A model generated the notes under the pieces. The model was not told where the DNA came from. It did no database searches and worked only from the letters and a program-made list of their open reading frames with translations. This document shows, one piece after another, positions 51,359 through 60,369 of a stretch of 64,000 bases of DNA. A program made the position numbers and the translations under genes. The number at the start of each line of letters is the position of its first letter. Position 1 is the first letter of the stretch. Origin of the DNA: JAHEDH01 sp963753285 (GTDB taxonomy: Bacteria > Actinomycetota > Acidimicrobiia > Spongiisociales > ZC4RG35); NCBI GenBank assembly GCA_963753285.1, contig CAVWBT010000001.1, positions 496,001 to 560,000 of the forward strand, given 5' to 3'.

Positions 51359-52543
51359 TCAGGCGACCTCGAACAGCCCGGCTGCTCCCTGACCGCCGCC
51401 GATGCACATGGTCACCACGACGTATTTGGCTCCGCGGCGCTTGCCCTCGAGGAGGGCGTGACCAACCATCCGGGCGCCTGACATCCCGTAGGGATGACCG
51501 ATCGAGATCGCGCCGCCGTTGACGTTGTAGATCTCGTTGTCGATCCCCAACTCATCGCGGCAGTACAACGTCTGGACGGCGAACGCCTCGTTCAACTCCC
51601 ACAGATCGATGTCGTCGATCGTCAGGTTGTTCCGCTCCAACAGCTTCGGCACCGCATAGATCGGCCCGATCCCCATCTCGTCCGGGTCGACCCCGGCGAC
51701 GGCCATCCCCCGGTAGTAGCCGAGCGGTTCGAGGCCGCGACTCGCCGCGTCTGACGCCTCCATCAGCACCAGCGCCGCTGCACCGTCGGACAACTGGCTG
51801 GCGTTCCCGGCCGTGACGTTCATCCCCTCGCCGCGAACCGGCTTGAGCCCGGCGAGCCCCTCGAGTGTGGTGCCCGGTCGGTTGCCCTCGTCGAGCGACA
51901 GCGTCGCCTCCACCTTGGAGATCTCCCCGGTGTCGCGATCCTGGACCGCCTTCATCCGCGTCACTTCGATGATCTCGTCGTTGAAGAGGCCGCCTGCTTG
52001 CGCCTTGGCGACCCGTGTCTGGGACTGGAGGGCATATTCGTCACACGCCTCCCGCGAGATGCCGTACCGCTCGGCAACGACCTCGGCCGTATCGATCATC
52101 GGCATGTAGGCAGCGGGATGGGCATCGATCACTGCAGGGTCGACGGTCCGGAAGCGGTTCATGTGCTCGTTCTGGACCAGGCTGATCGATTCGAGGCCGC
52201 CGGCGACGACGATCGGAGCGTTGTCCATGACGATCTGCTTGGCGGCGGTCGCGACTGCCATGAGCCCAGAAGAGCATTGACGGTCGATCGACATGCCTGC
52301 CACGGTCGCGGGCAGTCCTGCGGCGAGCGACGCCAGTCGTGCGATGTTCGGCCACTGCGTGCCCTGCTGCATCGCGCACCCCATGATGACGTCGTCGACT
52401 TCATCCGGATCGACCCCGGCCCGCTCGACGGCCGCTGCGATCGCGAGCCCACCCATCGTGGGCGCCTCGGTGTCGTTGAACAGGCCGCGATACGCCTTCC
52501 CGATGGGTGTGCGTGCGGTCGAGACGATCACTGCTTCTCTCAT
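51359..52543 (-). CDS. Acetyl-CoA acyltransferase (thiolase)
   Basis: A 394-aa thiolase starting MREAVIVSTARTPIGKAYRG. The nucleophilic Cys is in SIDRQCSSGLMAVA (near residue 89), the His in NGGAISIGHPYGMSGARM and the second catalytic Cys in VVTMCIGGGQGAAGLFE. It probably acts in fatty-acid beta-oxidation or a related degradative route. No hydratase/dehydrogenase partner is adjacent. Confidence 0.96.
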   Translation of the reverse strand: MREAVIVSTARTPIGKAYRGLFNDTEAPTMGGLAIAAAVERAGVDPDEVDDVIMGCAMQQGTQWPNIARLASLAAGLPATVAGMSIDRQCSSGLMAVATAAKQIVMDNAPIVVAGGLESISLVQNEHMNRFRTVDPAVIDAHPAAYMPMIDTAEVVAERYGISREACDEYALQSQTRVAKAQAGGLFNDEIIEVTRMKAVQDRDTGEISKVEATLSLDEGNRPGTTLEGLAGLKPVRGEGMNVTAGNASQLSDGAAALVLMEASDAASRGLEPLGYYRGMAVAGVDPDEMGIGPIYAVPKLLERNNLTIDDIDLWELNEAFAVQTLYCRDELGIDNEIYNVNGGAISIGHPYGMSGARMVGHALLEGKRRGAKYVVVTMCIGGGQGAAGLFEVA

Positions 52544-52783
52544 GGGTCTCCTGTCGGTTCTTCCTCGAGTATGGCGGGACTTCGGAGACGAGGAGCCGCC
52601 GAGCATGGCGGCATTTCCATGGAGTGGACCGGACGAGGTCCGGCTTCGTCGGAGATCCGTTTTCGCGGTGCGGCTTGGACTCGGGATCCCGACAGCCGAG
52701 AACGAGCAGGGAGCGAGCGAAGATCTCACTCTCCGTGGTATTCCGCTCAAGAACCTCGCACAACGTGTCGATCGAGACGATGG

Positions 52784-53779
52784 ATGAGTGGGTGGACGAG
52801 AACACTGAAGCGAGTGACCCTGCTCGTTGGCCTGTCGATGGTGGCCGCCGTCCCGGTGCAGGCGGTCGGCGGGTTCGGCGACGTGCCCGAAGACTCCTAC
52901 TACACCGCGCCGGTGCAGTGGATGGCGGACGCCGGGATTTCGAGCGGCACCCGCCCCGGATGCTTCGACCCCGACAGCACGGCGAGCCGAGCGGAGGCCG
53001 CCACGTTCATCCATCGGGCGTTCGGATCCCCGCTGGCTCCTCCGGCCGATTTCTCCGACGTGTCATCCTCGGACTTCTTCTCCCCTGCGGTCGGCTGGAT
53101 GGTCGCACAAGGAACAACCACAGGAACCGATGACGGGCGCTTCGAGCCATATCGCGCCGTGACCCGGGGCGAGATCGCAACGTTCCTGCATCGGGCGTAC
53201 GGTTCTCCGTCGGCGGGTGGCGCGGTGTTCGCCGACGTGCCGGTCGACGCCTACTACGCCGAGTCAGTCGGCTGGATGGTGACGGAAGGCATCTCGACCG
53301 GAGTGACACCGACGACGTTCGAGCCGAACCGGGCCGTGACGCGAGGTGAGATCGCGACCTTCCTCTACCGAGCGGCAGGCTCACCGACCGTCTCGATCGA
53401 CTACTCGGGCTTCTGTGACGCCTGGCCGGACCTGTCGGAGGCCGAGGCTGAGTCGTTCAGGCTGCTCAACGAGCTCCGCACAGGGCTCGGCCTGACCCGG
53501 CTGACCCGGGATCCATCGCTCGACCAGGCCGCCCGGGACTGGTCACGCACGATGGATCAATCTGGCTTCCGGCACAGCTCGCTGCCCTACTACGAGAACA
53601 TCGCCTGGTGGTCTGCCAGCTGGGCAGTGCCCGAGGGTGCCGCACTCCAGATGCACGACATGTGGGTGAACAGCCCCGGCCACTACTCGAACATGACCCG
53701 GCCGGGACACAGGATTGCGGGCATCGGCTTCTGGCGGAGCGGGGACGGCTGGCACGCCACCCACCTGTTCTCCGGTTGA
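52784..53779 (+). CDS. Secreted protein with three SLH domains and a CAP (SCP) domain
   Basis: A 331-aa protein with an N-terminal signal peptide (LKRVTLLVGLSMVAAVPVQA). Three SLH-like repeats follow (FGDVPEDSYYTAPVQWMAD, FSDVSSSDFFSPAVGWMV, FADVPVDAYYAESVGWMVTE), each with a TRGEIATFLHRAYG-like second half. The C-terminal CAP domain (about 200-331) has LLNELRTGLGLTRLTRDPSL, HSSLPYYENIAWW and SPGHYSNMTRPGHRIAGIG. SLH domains tether proteins to cell-wall polymer, so it is likely a surface protein. Confidence 0.92.
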   Translation: MSGWTRTLKRVTLLVGLSMVAAVPVQAVGGFGDVPEDSYYTAPVQWMADAGISSGTRPGCFDPDSTASRAEAATFIHRAFGSPLAPPADFSDVSSSDFFSPAVGWMVAQGTTTGTDDGRFEPYRAVTRGEIATFLHRAYGSPSAGGAVFADVPVDAYYAESVGWMVTEGISTGVTPTTFEPNRAVTRGEIATFLYRAAGSPTVSIDYSGFCDAWPDLSEAEAESFRLLNELRTGLGLTRLTRDPSLDQAARDWSRTMDQSGFRHSSLPYYENIAWWSASWAVPEGAALQMHDMWVNSPGHYSNMTRPGHRIAGIGFWRSGDGWHATHLFSG

Positions 53780-53851
53780 CCCCACACGGGCGGACGAAGA
53801 CAGGTCGTTCGGCACTTCATCGCTCTCGGTCTCGCTCGTAGGTTCGAGCGA

Positions 53852-55369
53852 ATGAACCGAACGGTCGCCGCTTGCGCGATTCTGACGCTCATCGCCGCGT
53901 GCTCCGCGCCCACCGCAGGGAGCCCTGCAGAGACCACGACTACGCCACCACCCACCACGCCTGCGCCGGCACCTGCCACAACCGAACCACTCGCACCGGA
54001 GCCGGAAGGCCCCGAGTGGGCGATGCCCGGGCTGAGGTTCATCGCTGCGCTCGGCTCGGCGATCCAGAGCGGGGACGCGGAAGCGGCGCTCGCCTTCTAT
54101 CACCCCGACGCTCGACTCTTCGCAGCCGATGCCGGTGGCGCCGCGACCGGCTGGCGACAGATCAGCGAGGTGCTCGAGCAGGAGACACCACGACCGGACG
54201 GAATCGACGCGGTCCTGATCGGCGACGGTCTGGCCACAGTGCTGTACGGAGGCGCCGACGACTGTGACGATGCCGCGTGTCCCGGGCCGGGGCTGGACGT
54301 GTTCTGGATCTGGGACGGGGCGATCGGGGTCCAGCTGCACTCGAGCGAGGCCGAGATGGCTGAGGACGATCCGCTGCTTGACCTCTACTTCGGCTCCGCC
54401 GAGGCGTACTCGGCGCACGATGTCGACGGCATGCGCTCGTTCTACTCCGACGCCGTGTTCGCACCGCTGTTTCCGACCGAGGAGTACGAGACGCTGTTCA
54501 CCGCCTTCCCGGATCTGGCGGCCGCGCCGGTCACGCTCTCGGACCTCGGTGTCGGCGACGACGACCGCCCGGCATTGTTCGACTTGGGCTCGAGCGACGC
54601 CTCGTCGAACCGGTCGCGCACGGCCGTGGGGGTCTACGAGGTGACCTTCGATCCCGAGGTGACCACGATCGCAGCCAGTCTCTGGCGCCTGTGGGACGGG
54701 CGAATCGTCGAGGCGGCGACCATGTTCGATCCGAGCGGCTGGGATCGAATGCTCGAGTTTGCGGGCCTCGAGCCCCCACCGTCGTGGTTCACTTCGATCG
54801 AAACGCCCGAGCCTCGCATCACCGAGCGCACCCACGTCCTCGATGTGGGCGACGGCACGACGATCGAGCTGTTCGATGCAACCGATACGGTGGCCGAACT
54901 CGTGGATTGGTCGCTTTCGAGATTCCGGGCTGCGGGCCTCGGACCTCCCCATGTCGATGCCGTCTACCTCGAGACGGAGCGCACCTGCCTCCAGGAGAGT
55001 GCCTGGACCCACCTCAATTCGGACTCGGCGATCATCCGCTTCTGCCTCGACGTCGATGATGTCGGAGACGGTGACTCTGTCAGCCTGGCGGCCGAGTTCA
55101 CGATGCTTCACGAACTCGCCCACGTGTGGACGGCCGAGTACCTGTCGGAAGAGGAGAAGGAGGCGTTCACGTCGCTACGCGGACTCGCAACGTGGAACGA
55201 CGCCTCAGCGGGCTGGTCGGATCGCGGCAACGAGCACGCATCCGAGATCATGGCGTGGGGTCTCGCCCGAGATGCGATCGACCTCGTCAGGCTCGGATCT
55301 CCGGACTGCGTCGAATTGACGGAGTCGTTTCGGTCACTGACCGGCGCCGAGCCCCTGCACGGTTGCTGA
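53852..55369 (+). CDS. Lipoprotein with a HExxH metallopeptidase-like domain
   Basis: A 505-aa secreted protein with lipobox LIAAC, then a Thr/Pro linker. Two NTF2-like regions follow (LGSAIQSGDAEAALAFYHPD; GSAEAYSAHDVDGMRSFYSD). The C-terminal domain contains MLHELAHVW, a zincin-type HExxH, and NEHASEIMAWG, where Glu could be the third zinc ligand. Four cysteines in this domain may form disulfides. A protease function is plausible but unproven. Confidence 0.85.
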   Translation: MNRTVAACAILTLIAACSAPTAGSPAETTTTPPPTTPAPAPATTEPLAPEPEGPEWAMPGLRFIAALGSAIQSGDAEAALAFYHPDARLFAADAGGAATGWRQISEVLEQETPRPDGIDAVLIGDGLATVLYGGADDCDDAACPGPGLDVFWIWDGAIGVQLHSSEAEMAEDDPLLDLYFGSAEAYSAHDVDGMRSFYSDAVFAPLFPTEEYETLFTAFPDLAAAPVTLSDLGVGDDDRPALFDLGSSDASSNRSRTAVGVYEVTFDPEVTTIAASLWRLWDGRIVEAATMFDPSGWDRMLEFAGLEPPPSWFTSIETPEPRITERTHVLDVGDGTTIELFDATDTVAELVDWSLSRFRAAGLGPPHVDAVYLETERTCLQESAWTHLNSDSAIIRFCLDVDDVGDGDSVSLAAEFTMLHELAHVWTAEYLSEEEKEAFTSLRGLATWNDASAGWSDRGNEHASEIMAWGLARDAIDLVRLGSPDCVELTESFRSLTGAEPLHGC

Positions 55370-55377
55370 TCAGCGGA

Positions 55378-55614
55378 CGGGCCGGCCGGCCGGGGCGTCT
55401 CGCCGTTCGGAGAGCCGCAGCCGATCGAGTCGGCGAATCCCGGCGTCAACCTGATCGTGACGAGGGGGTGCAGGAAGCCGAGCGCACTCCGAATCGTGAG
55501 CGCCGTTCCGCGCACCTTGCTGCCGGTCACCTCTGTCACGATCACCGAGAACCGTGCGGAGTCGGCCACGACCGCCGTTCCCCACAGGGGAATCATGCCG
55601 TCGGCGACGGTCAT
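55378..55614 (-). pseudogene. Remnant of an MFS transporter
   Basis: From ATG 55614 the frame reads MTVADGMIPLWGTAVVADSA and then RFSVIVTEVTGSKVRGTALT, ALGFLHPLVTIRLTPGFADS, matching a C-terminal stretch of nitrate/sugar-type MFS permeases. It then runs into unrelated sequence (near 55420). Only two or three helices survive. The ATG overlaps the TlpA stop (TGATG). Confidence 0.6.
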
Positions 55615-56180
55615 CAGTTGCCGAACAGCTCGCTGATCCGTTGCCGCAGGTCATCCTCGAACAGGGTTCCGGAGTGGACCTCCACCACGTTGCCGTCGCC
55701 GTCGAGAAACACCGTCGTGGGCATGGCGATCCCGCCGAACTCGGCGTACAACGCTCCAGCGTCGTCCTCAGCGAGCTGATAGGTGACGCCGGTCTGCTCG
55801 ATCAACGCCTCGGCGGCGGCGCGGTCGTCGGGAAGCACGTTCATCCCGATGAACGTGACCTCGTCGGCGAACGCTTCGCTGACCGCTTGGAAGTCGGGCA
55901 ACTCGACCACACAGGCCGGGCACCACGACGCCCAGAAGTTGACGACAAGCGGGCCGTCGAAGTCGTCGAATCGCGCCGGTGTCCCGTCGTAGAGCACGAA
56001 CTGGGCGGCAGGCTCCGTCGCCGCCCCGGCCGGTCCGTCGTCGGTCAGCACCGGGTTGTCCCCGGCACCGACGGAGCGAAGGAAGAGCCATCCGGCGGTG
56101 ACGAGGACGATCGCGATCAGCAGGCCGATCAGCCATTCGGGGGTGCGCTCGCTCGGCGCCGGGTCTCTGCGGTGGGTCAT
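55614..56180 (-). CDS. TlpA-like membrane-anchored thioredoxin
   Basis: A 188-aa protein with one N-terminal membrane helix (about 16-36) and a redoxin/TlpA domain outside the cell. The active site is WASWCPAC, and the cis-Pro loop is GIAMPTTVFLDGDG. It reduces or exchanges disulfides of exported proteins, typically together with CcdA (the broken gene at 23-23.8 kb). Confidence 0.93.
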   Translation of the reverse strand: MTHRRDPAPSERTPEWLIGLLIAIVLVTAGWLFLRSVGAGDNPVLTDDGPAGAATEPAAQFVLYDGTPARFDDFDGPLVVNFWASWCPACVVELPDFQAVSEAFADEVTFIGMNVLPDDRAAAEALIEQTGVTYQLAEDDAGALYAEFGGIAMPTTVFLDGDGNVVEVHSGTLFEDDLRQRISELFGN

Positions 56181-56252
56181 GTCGTCTCGTGCAACGTACC
56201 GGAAGCCGCGCGTTGCGCAACGAATGTCGTCGATTCGACGATTCGCGGCACC

Positions 56253-57047
56253 TCAGATCGTCGGGCCATCTCCGAGGATCAGATCGAGTGCTACCGCCTC
56301 GAGATCGGTGCGTCCGAGCCGAACCCTCACATGCGGTCGATCTCCGGAGTCGCTCCATGACAGGTACACGCCCTCAGATGTTCCATTGACCGAGACCGCC
56401 AGATCGAACGACGCTCGATCGGCGTGGGCGGAGCGGAGCAGGACGGTGTGCAGCGAGCTGTCAGCGAGTTCGTCGGCGTCGGGTGCGAGGTCGTCGCGAT
56501 GCACGGCTCGGACGGGGCGATCCGACGTACGCCCGGCCGTTCCGTGACGGTCGAAGATGGCGGCGAGCGCCCCGGCGGCCGATGCAGGACTTTGGAGGAT
56601 GAAGTCGTGGAAGCCACCGTCCGCCACTTCCTCGGTGAGCACGAGCGATGGCGAGACCAGGCTGAAGGCGTACCGGATCGACTCGTCCCCCGGAACATCG
56701 AGCCGGAGCCGCGTCACGATCTGCGCACCCGATCGGAGATCTGCGAGCACCGAGTACGCCCCGGCGAACTCGAGCGCCGTCGGGTCGTCGGGATCGACAT
56801 CGACCATGCCTTTGGCGATCAGCGATCTGAGACCCGAATCCGTCGCCACCTGGCGGGACCGTTCGTCGAGGCTCGACAGATACGGCTCGTCCATCGCAGG
56901 ATCGGGGGTGGCTTCCCCCTGGCGAAGCCAGAACAACTCCTCGTCGGTCAGACAGTCGATGAGCACGTCGCCGTCGAGCACGGCTTCCTCGAGGTCCGCA
57001 AGGGACACGTCGCCATTCGACGACACGATCGAGAACAGGGAGTTCAT
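56253..57047 (-). CDS. Hypothetical protein
   Basis: A 264-aa soluble, acidic protein starting MNSLFSIVSSNGDVSLADLE. A first helical part (about 15-90) precedes a beta-rich second half. No signal peptide, membrane helix or known motif was seen. It is followed on the same strand by nothing closer than the TlpA gene. Confidence 0.7.
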   Translation of the reverse strand: MNSLFSIVSSNGDVSLADLEEAVLDGDVLIDCLTDEELFWLRQGEATPDPAMDEPYLSSLDERSRQVATDSGLRSLIAKGMVDVDPDDPTALEFAGAYSVLADLRSGAQIVTRLRLDVPGDESIRYAFSLVSPSLVLTEEVADGGFHDFILQSPASAAGALAAIFDRHGTAGRTSDRPVRAVHRDDLAPDADELADSSLHTVLLRSAHADRASFDLAVSVNGTSEGVYLSWSDSGDRPHVRVRLGRTDLEAVALDLILGDGPTI

Positions 57048-57104
57048 GTGCAGCGCAACGGTATCGGCCAGGGTGGTCGAAATCGTGGACCGCCCGGTAG
57101 GAGC

Positions 57105-58016
57105 TCATTCGGGATTCCGACGGTCGCCTTCCCATCGGAGCGGGTCCTGGATCACGTTGCGAATCGTCGGATAGGCCAACTCGACGGTCTGCTCGGCGGC
57201 GAAGGCGTCGAGGATCGCACGCCACAGTTGGTCGGTCACGTGGCGTCGCTGTCTGGCGGGCACCAGGTATCGCCCGTAGATCATCACACCGGAGTCCTTC
57301 ACCGTCACGTATGTGTTGGGTGTGAGGTGTGTGTAGCGGATCAAGTAGTTGTGGGCGGCCTGGCGAATCGCTCGAGCGATCGTGCCATCTGACGTGTCCG
57401 GTGCATGCGCTGCCATCGCCTCCCGGACGATCTCCTCGGTCCGCCTCCAGTCGGACTCGAACGTGACCATGACGCCGATCTCGTCCCAGATGTAGGGGAA
57501 CCCCTCGGTGTAGTTGGTGATCTGTTCGGAGAAGACTTTGCCGTTCGGCACATGGATGAGTCGACCGGTCGACTGGTCGGCGTCGACCCATGCGCCGATC
57601 TCGAGCATGGTGAACCGAAACACCCGAATGTCGACGACGTCCCCTGACCGGCCCTGAACCTCGATGCGGTCGCCGACTTTGAACGGCCGCCGAATGACGA
57701 TGAACGCCCATCCGGCGAGGTTCTCCAGCACGTCTGCGAGGGCGATGGCGATACCGGCGGACAGGATCCCGAGGTAGGTCCCGAGGCTGCCGGCGCGGTC
57801 GGTCCAGATCGTGAAGATGGAATATGCGCCGATCCCGAACGCCACGTAGGCCATCCACTTCCGTGTCCTGAAGTACGAGGCCGAGTCCTGGAGCCGTCCG
57901 TGGACTGCCCGCAGGACGAGCCAGCGGACCAGCAGCAACGTCGTGATGACGAAGATCGTCTGCACGATCTTCGTCGAATCGTTCATCTGATCCCGGAGCC
58001 AGTCGAGCACGTCCAC
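57105..58016 (-). CDS. MscS-family mechanosensitive channel
   Basis: A 303-aa membrane protein (GTG 58016 chosen to avoid an overlap with the divergent promoter; other starts up to 58097 are possible). Three or four helices (about 15-40, 60-85, 95-115) precede the pore helix GTYLGILSAGIAIALADVLE. The cytoplasmic beta domain begins FIVIRRPFKVGDRIEVQGRS. It should gate on membrane tension or serve as a small-conductance channel. Divergent from the S9 peptidase gene. Confidence 0.9.
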   Translation of the reverse strand: MDVLDWLRDQMNDSTKIVQTIFVITTLLLVRWLVLRAVHGRLQDSASYFRTRKWMAYVAFGIGAYSIFTIWTDRAGSLGTYLGILSAGIAIALADVLENLAGWAFIVIRRPFKVGDRIEVQGRSGDVVDIRVFRFTMLEIGAWVDADQSTGRLIHVPNGKVFSEQITNYTEGFPYIWDEIGVMVTFESDWRRTEEIVREAMAAHAPDTSDGTIARAIRQAAHNYLIRYTHLTPNTYVTVKDSGVMIYGRYLVPARQRRHVTDQLWRAILDAFAAEQTVELAYPTIRNVIQDPLRWEGDRRNPE

Positions 58017-58083
58017 GTGAGCGATGGTATCGACACCGGGCTCCGATACCGACAGTCCCAGCCCACCTCCTACGCTGGCAACG

Positions 58084-60102
58084 ATGAATGCTCCCATCGC
58101 TTCCCGCCGTCCGGTGCGCCGCGAACTTCACGGAGAGTCGACCATCGACGACTATGCGTGGTTACGGGACCGTGAGGACGCAGAGACACTCGCCTACCTG
58201 CAGTCCGAGAACGAGTTCACGGAAGCCTCACTGGCTCACCTCGCCGACCTTCGTGAGACGATCTTCGGCGAGATCCGCTCCCGCGTCCTCGAAGACGACA
58301 TCTCCGCTCCCGCCAAGCGCGACGACTGGTGGTACGCCTCCGAGACCGCCGAGGGCTCGCAGTATCCCACGCTCGTGCGCATGAAGGGTGGCCCGAACGG
58401 GGAGCGCCACGTGACGCTCGATGTCAACGCCCTCGCCGAGGGCCACGAATACACCCAGCTCGGCACGTACAACGTGAGCCCGACACACCGCTATCTGCTC
58501 TATTCGGTCGACCATGACGGCAGCGAGTCGTACGAGCTGCGCATTCGTGATCTCGAGACCGGGATCGACCTCGACGACACGGTCGAAGGCACCTACTACT
58601 CGACGGCCTGGTCCGCCGATGAGACACACGTCTTCTACACGACGGTCGACGCCGCCCATCGTCCGCATCGCGTCTGGCGGCACCAGATCGGGGCCGACTC
58701 GTCGACGGACACGATCGTCATGGAGGAGCCCGACGACCGGATGTTCCTTTCGATCGGCACGACCCAGGACGACCGCTACCTCATCATCACTGCCTCGTCG
58801 GCGGAGACCTCCAGCGCGTGGTTCCTCGACGCCGACAACCCGACCGGAGGGTTCGCCGAGGTGCTCCCACGCACCGAGGGCGTCGAGTACTACGTCGAGC
58901 ATCGCGACGACGCCTGGCTCGTGGTCACCGACCATGGCGCCCCGAACGGCCGGCTGATCTCGATCGATATCGACACCGGGCACGAACGTGAGCTGATCGG
59001 CCACGACGACCTCAAACGAATCAACGGTGTGTTGCCGCTCGCTCACCATCTGGTGGTGTTCGGGAGATCGAACGGGCTCCGGTCGATCGAGATCATCGAC
59101 GATGCCGGACAACTGCAACCGTTGACGTTCGACGAGGACGTCCATGCCGTAGGGGGATCGAGCAACCTCGAGTTCGACACCGACGTCCTCCGGGTTGCGT
59201 ATCAGTCGATGGTCACGCCCGCGCAGATCATCGACATCGATCTGACCACAGGCGAGCGAACGCTCGTCAAGGAGACGCCGGTGCTCGGCGGGTACGACCG
59301 TGACGGATACACGTCACGTCGGGAGTGGGCCGAGGCGGCGGACGGCACGCGCATCCCGATCTCGATCGTCCATCGCTCCGATCTCGACGTCAGGGTGCCC
59401 CGCCCCATGCTGCTGTACGGCTATGGCTCCTACGAGGCATCGATGGATCCGACCTTCTCGTCTGCACGGCTCTCGCTGCTCGACCGCGGCGTGATCTTCG
59501 CGATCGCCCATGTCCGGGGCGGTGGCGAGATGGGCCGGCTGTGGCACCGCAACGGCAAGATGGCGTCGAAGGTCAACACGTTCACCGACTTCATCGCCTG
59601 CGCCGATCATCTGGTCGATGCCGGATACACCGAACCGTCGATGCTCGCTGCCCGCGGCGGTAGCGCCGGCGGCCTGCTCATGGGTGCGGTGATGAATCTG
59701 CGACCGGAGCTGTTCAAGGCGGTGATCGCCCAGGTCCCGTTCGTGGATGTCATCAACACGATGCTCGACGAGACGCTGCCGCTGACCGTGATCGAGTGGG
59801 AGGAATGGGGCAACCCGGCGATCCCGGAGCAGTACGAATGGATGCGCTCCTACTCGCCGTACGACAACGTCAAGCCAGTCGAGTATCCGGCGATCCTGGT
59901 CACCGCCGGCCTGAACGACCCACGCGTCGCCTACTGGGAGCCCGCCAAGTGGGTGGCAAAGCTCCGTTCGACGGCCACGTTCCGCGGACTCCTGCTGTTG
60001 AAGACCGAGATGGGCGCCGGCCACGGCGGCCCATCCGGTCGCTACGACGCCTGGCGGGAAGAGGCACTGATCTACAGCTTCCTACTCGACCAGATCACCT
60101 GA
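58084..60102 (+). CDS. S9A family oligopeptidase (oligopeptidase B-like)
   Basis: A 672-aa cytoplasmic serine peptidase starting MNAPIASRRPVRRELHGES. The N-terminal propeller region (about 60-390) covers the active site; the catalytic alpha/beta-hydrolase domain has Ser in AARGGSAGGLLMGAVMN, Asp near NDPRVAYWEP and His in MGAGHGGPSGRY. Family members cleave small peptides, often after basic residues. Confidence 0.95.
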   Translation: MNAPIASRRPVRRELHGESTIDDYAWLRDREDAETLAYLQSENEFTEASLAHLADLRETIFGEIRSRVLEDDISAPAKRDDWWYASETAEGSQYPTLVRMKGGPNGERHVTLDVNALAEGHEYTQLGTYNVSPTHRYLLYSVDHDGSESYELRIRDLETGIDLDDTVEGTYYSTAWSADETHVFYTTVDAAHRPHRVWRHQIGADSSTDTIVMEEPDDRMFLSIGTTQDDRYLIITASSAETSSAWFLDADNPTGGFAEVLPRTEGVEYYVEHRDDAWLVVTDHGAPNGRLISIDIDTGHERELIGHDDLKRINGVLPLAHHLVVFGRSNGLRSIEIIDDAGQLQPLTFDEDVHAVGGSSNLEFDTDVLRVAYQSMVTPAQIIDIDLTTGERTLVKETPVLGGYDRDGYTSRREWAEAADGTRIPISIVHRSDLDVRVPRPMLLYGYGSYEASMDPTFSSARLSLLDRGVIFAIAHVRGGGEMGRLWHRNGKMASKVNTFTDFIACADHLVDAGYTEPSMLAARGGSAGGLLMGAVMNLRPELFKAVIAQVPFVDVINTMLDETLPLTVIEWEEWGNPAIPEQYEWMRSYSPYDNVKPVEYPAILVTAGLNDPRVAYWEPAKWVAKLRSTATFRGLLLLKTEMGAGHGGPSGRYDAWREEALIYSFLLDQIT

Positions 60103-60231
60103 CGACCGCCGGACCCCTACTGCGATCACGGGGTCACCAGACGCGGCTCGGCGTCCCGATCCCTGTTGAGACGGCCGAGCGCGGGCAGATCCGGCGCACA
60201 CGGCGCCGTCGGGGAAGGCGGAGGAATCGAA

Positions 60232-60259
60232 GGGGTACGGGCCTGCCCGCCCGTACCCC
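60232..60259. terminator. Terminator-like hairpin between convergent genes
   Basis: A perfect 11-bp stem GGGGTACGGGC / GCCCGTACCCC with a 6-base loop, in the 267-base interval between the S9 peptidase (plus) and the SARP-cNMP gene (minus). It can serve both. The rest of the interval shows no gene. Confidence 0.6.
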
Positions 60260-60369
60260 CCTTGCCCCGAAACCGCTTGCCGATCGATGCGTCCCCCCGG
60301 GTGACCGCAGGCGGCTGATGACGCCATGTTGCCGGACGCCGCTCACAGTCACCTCACAGTTTCGACCGC

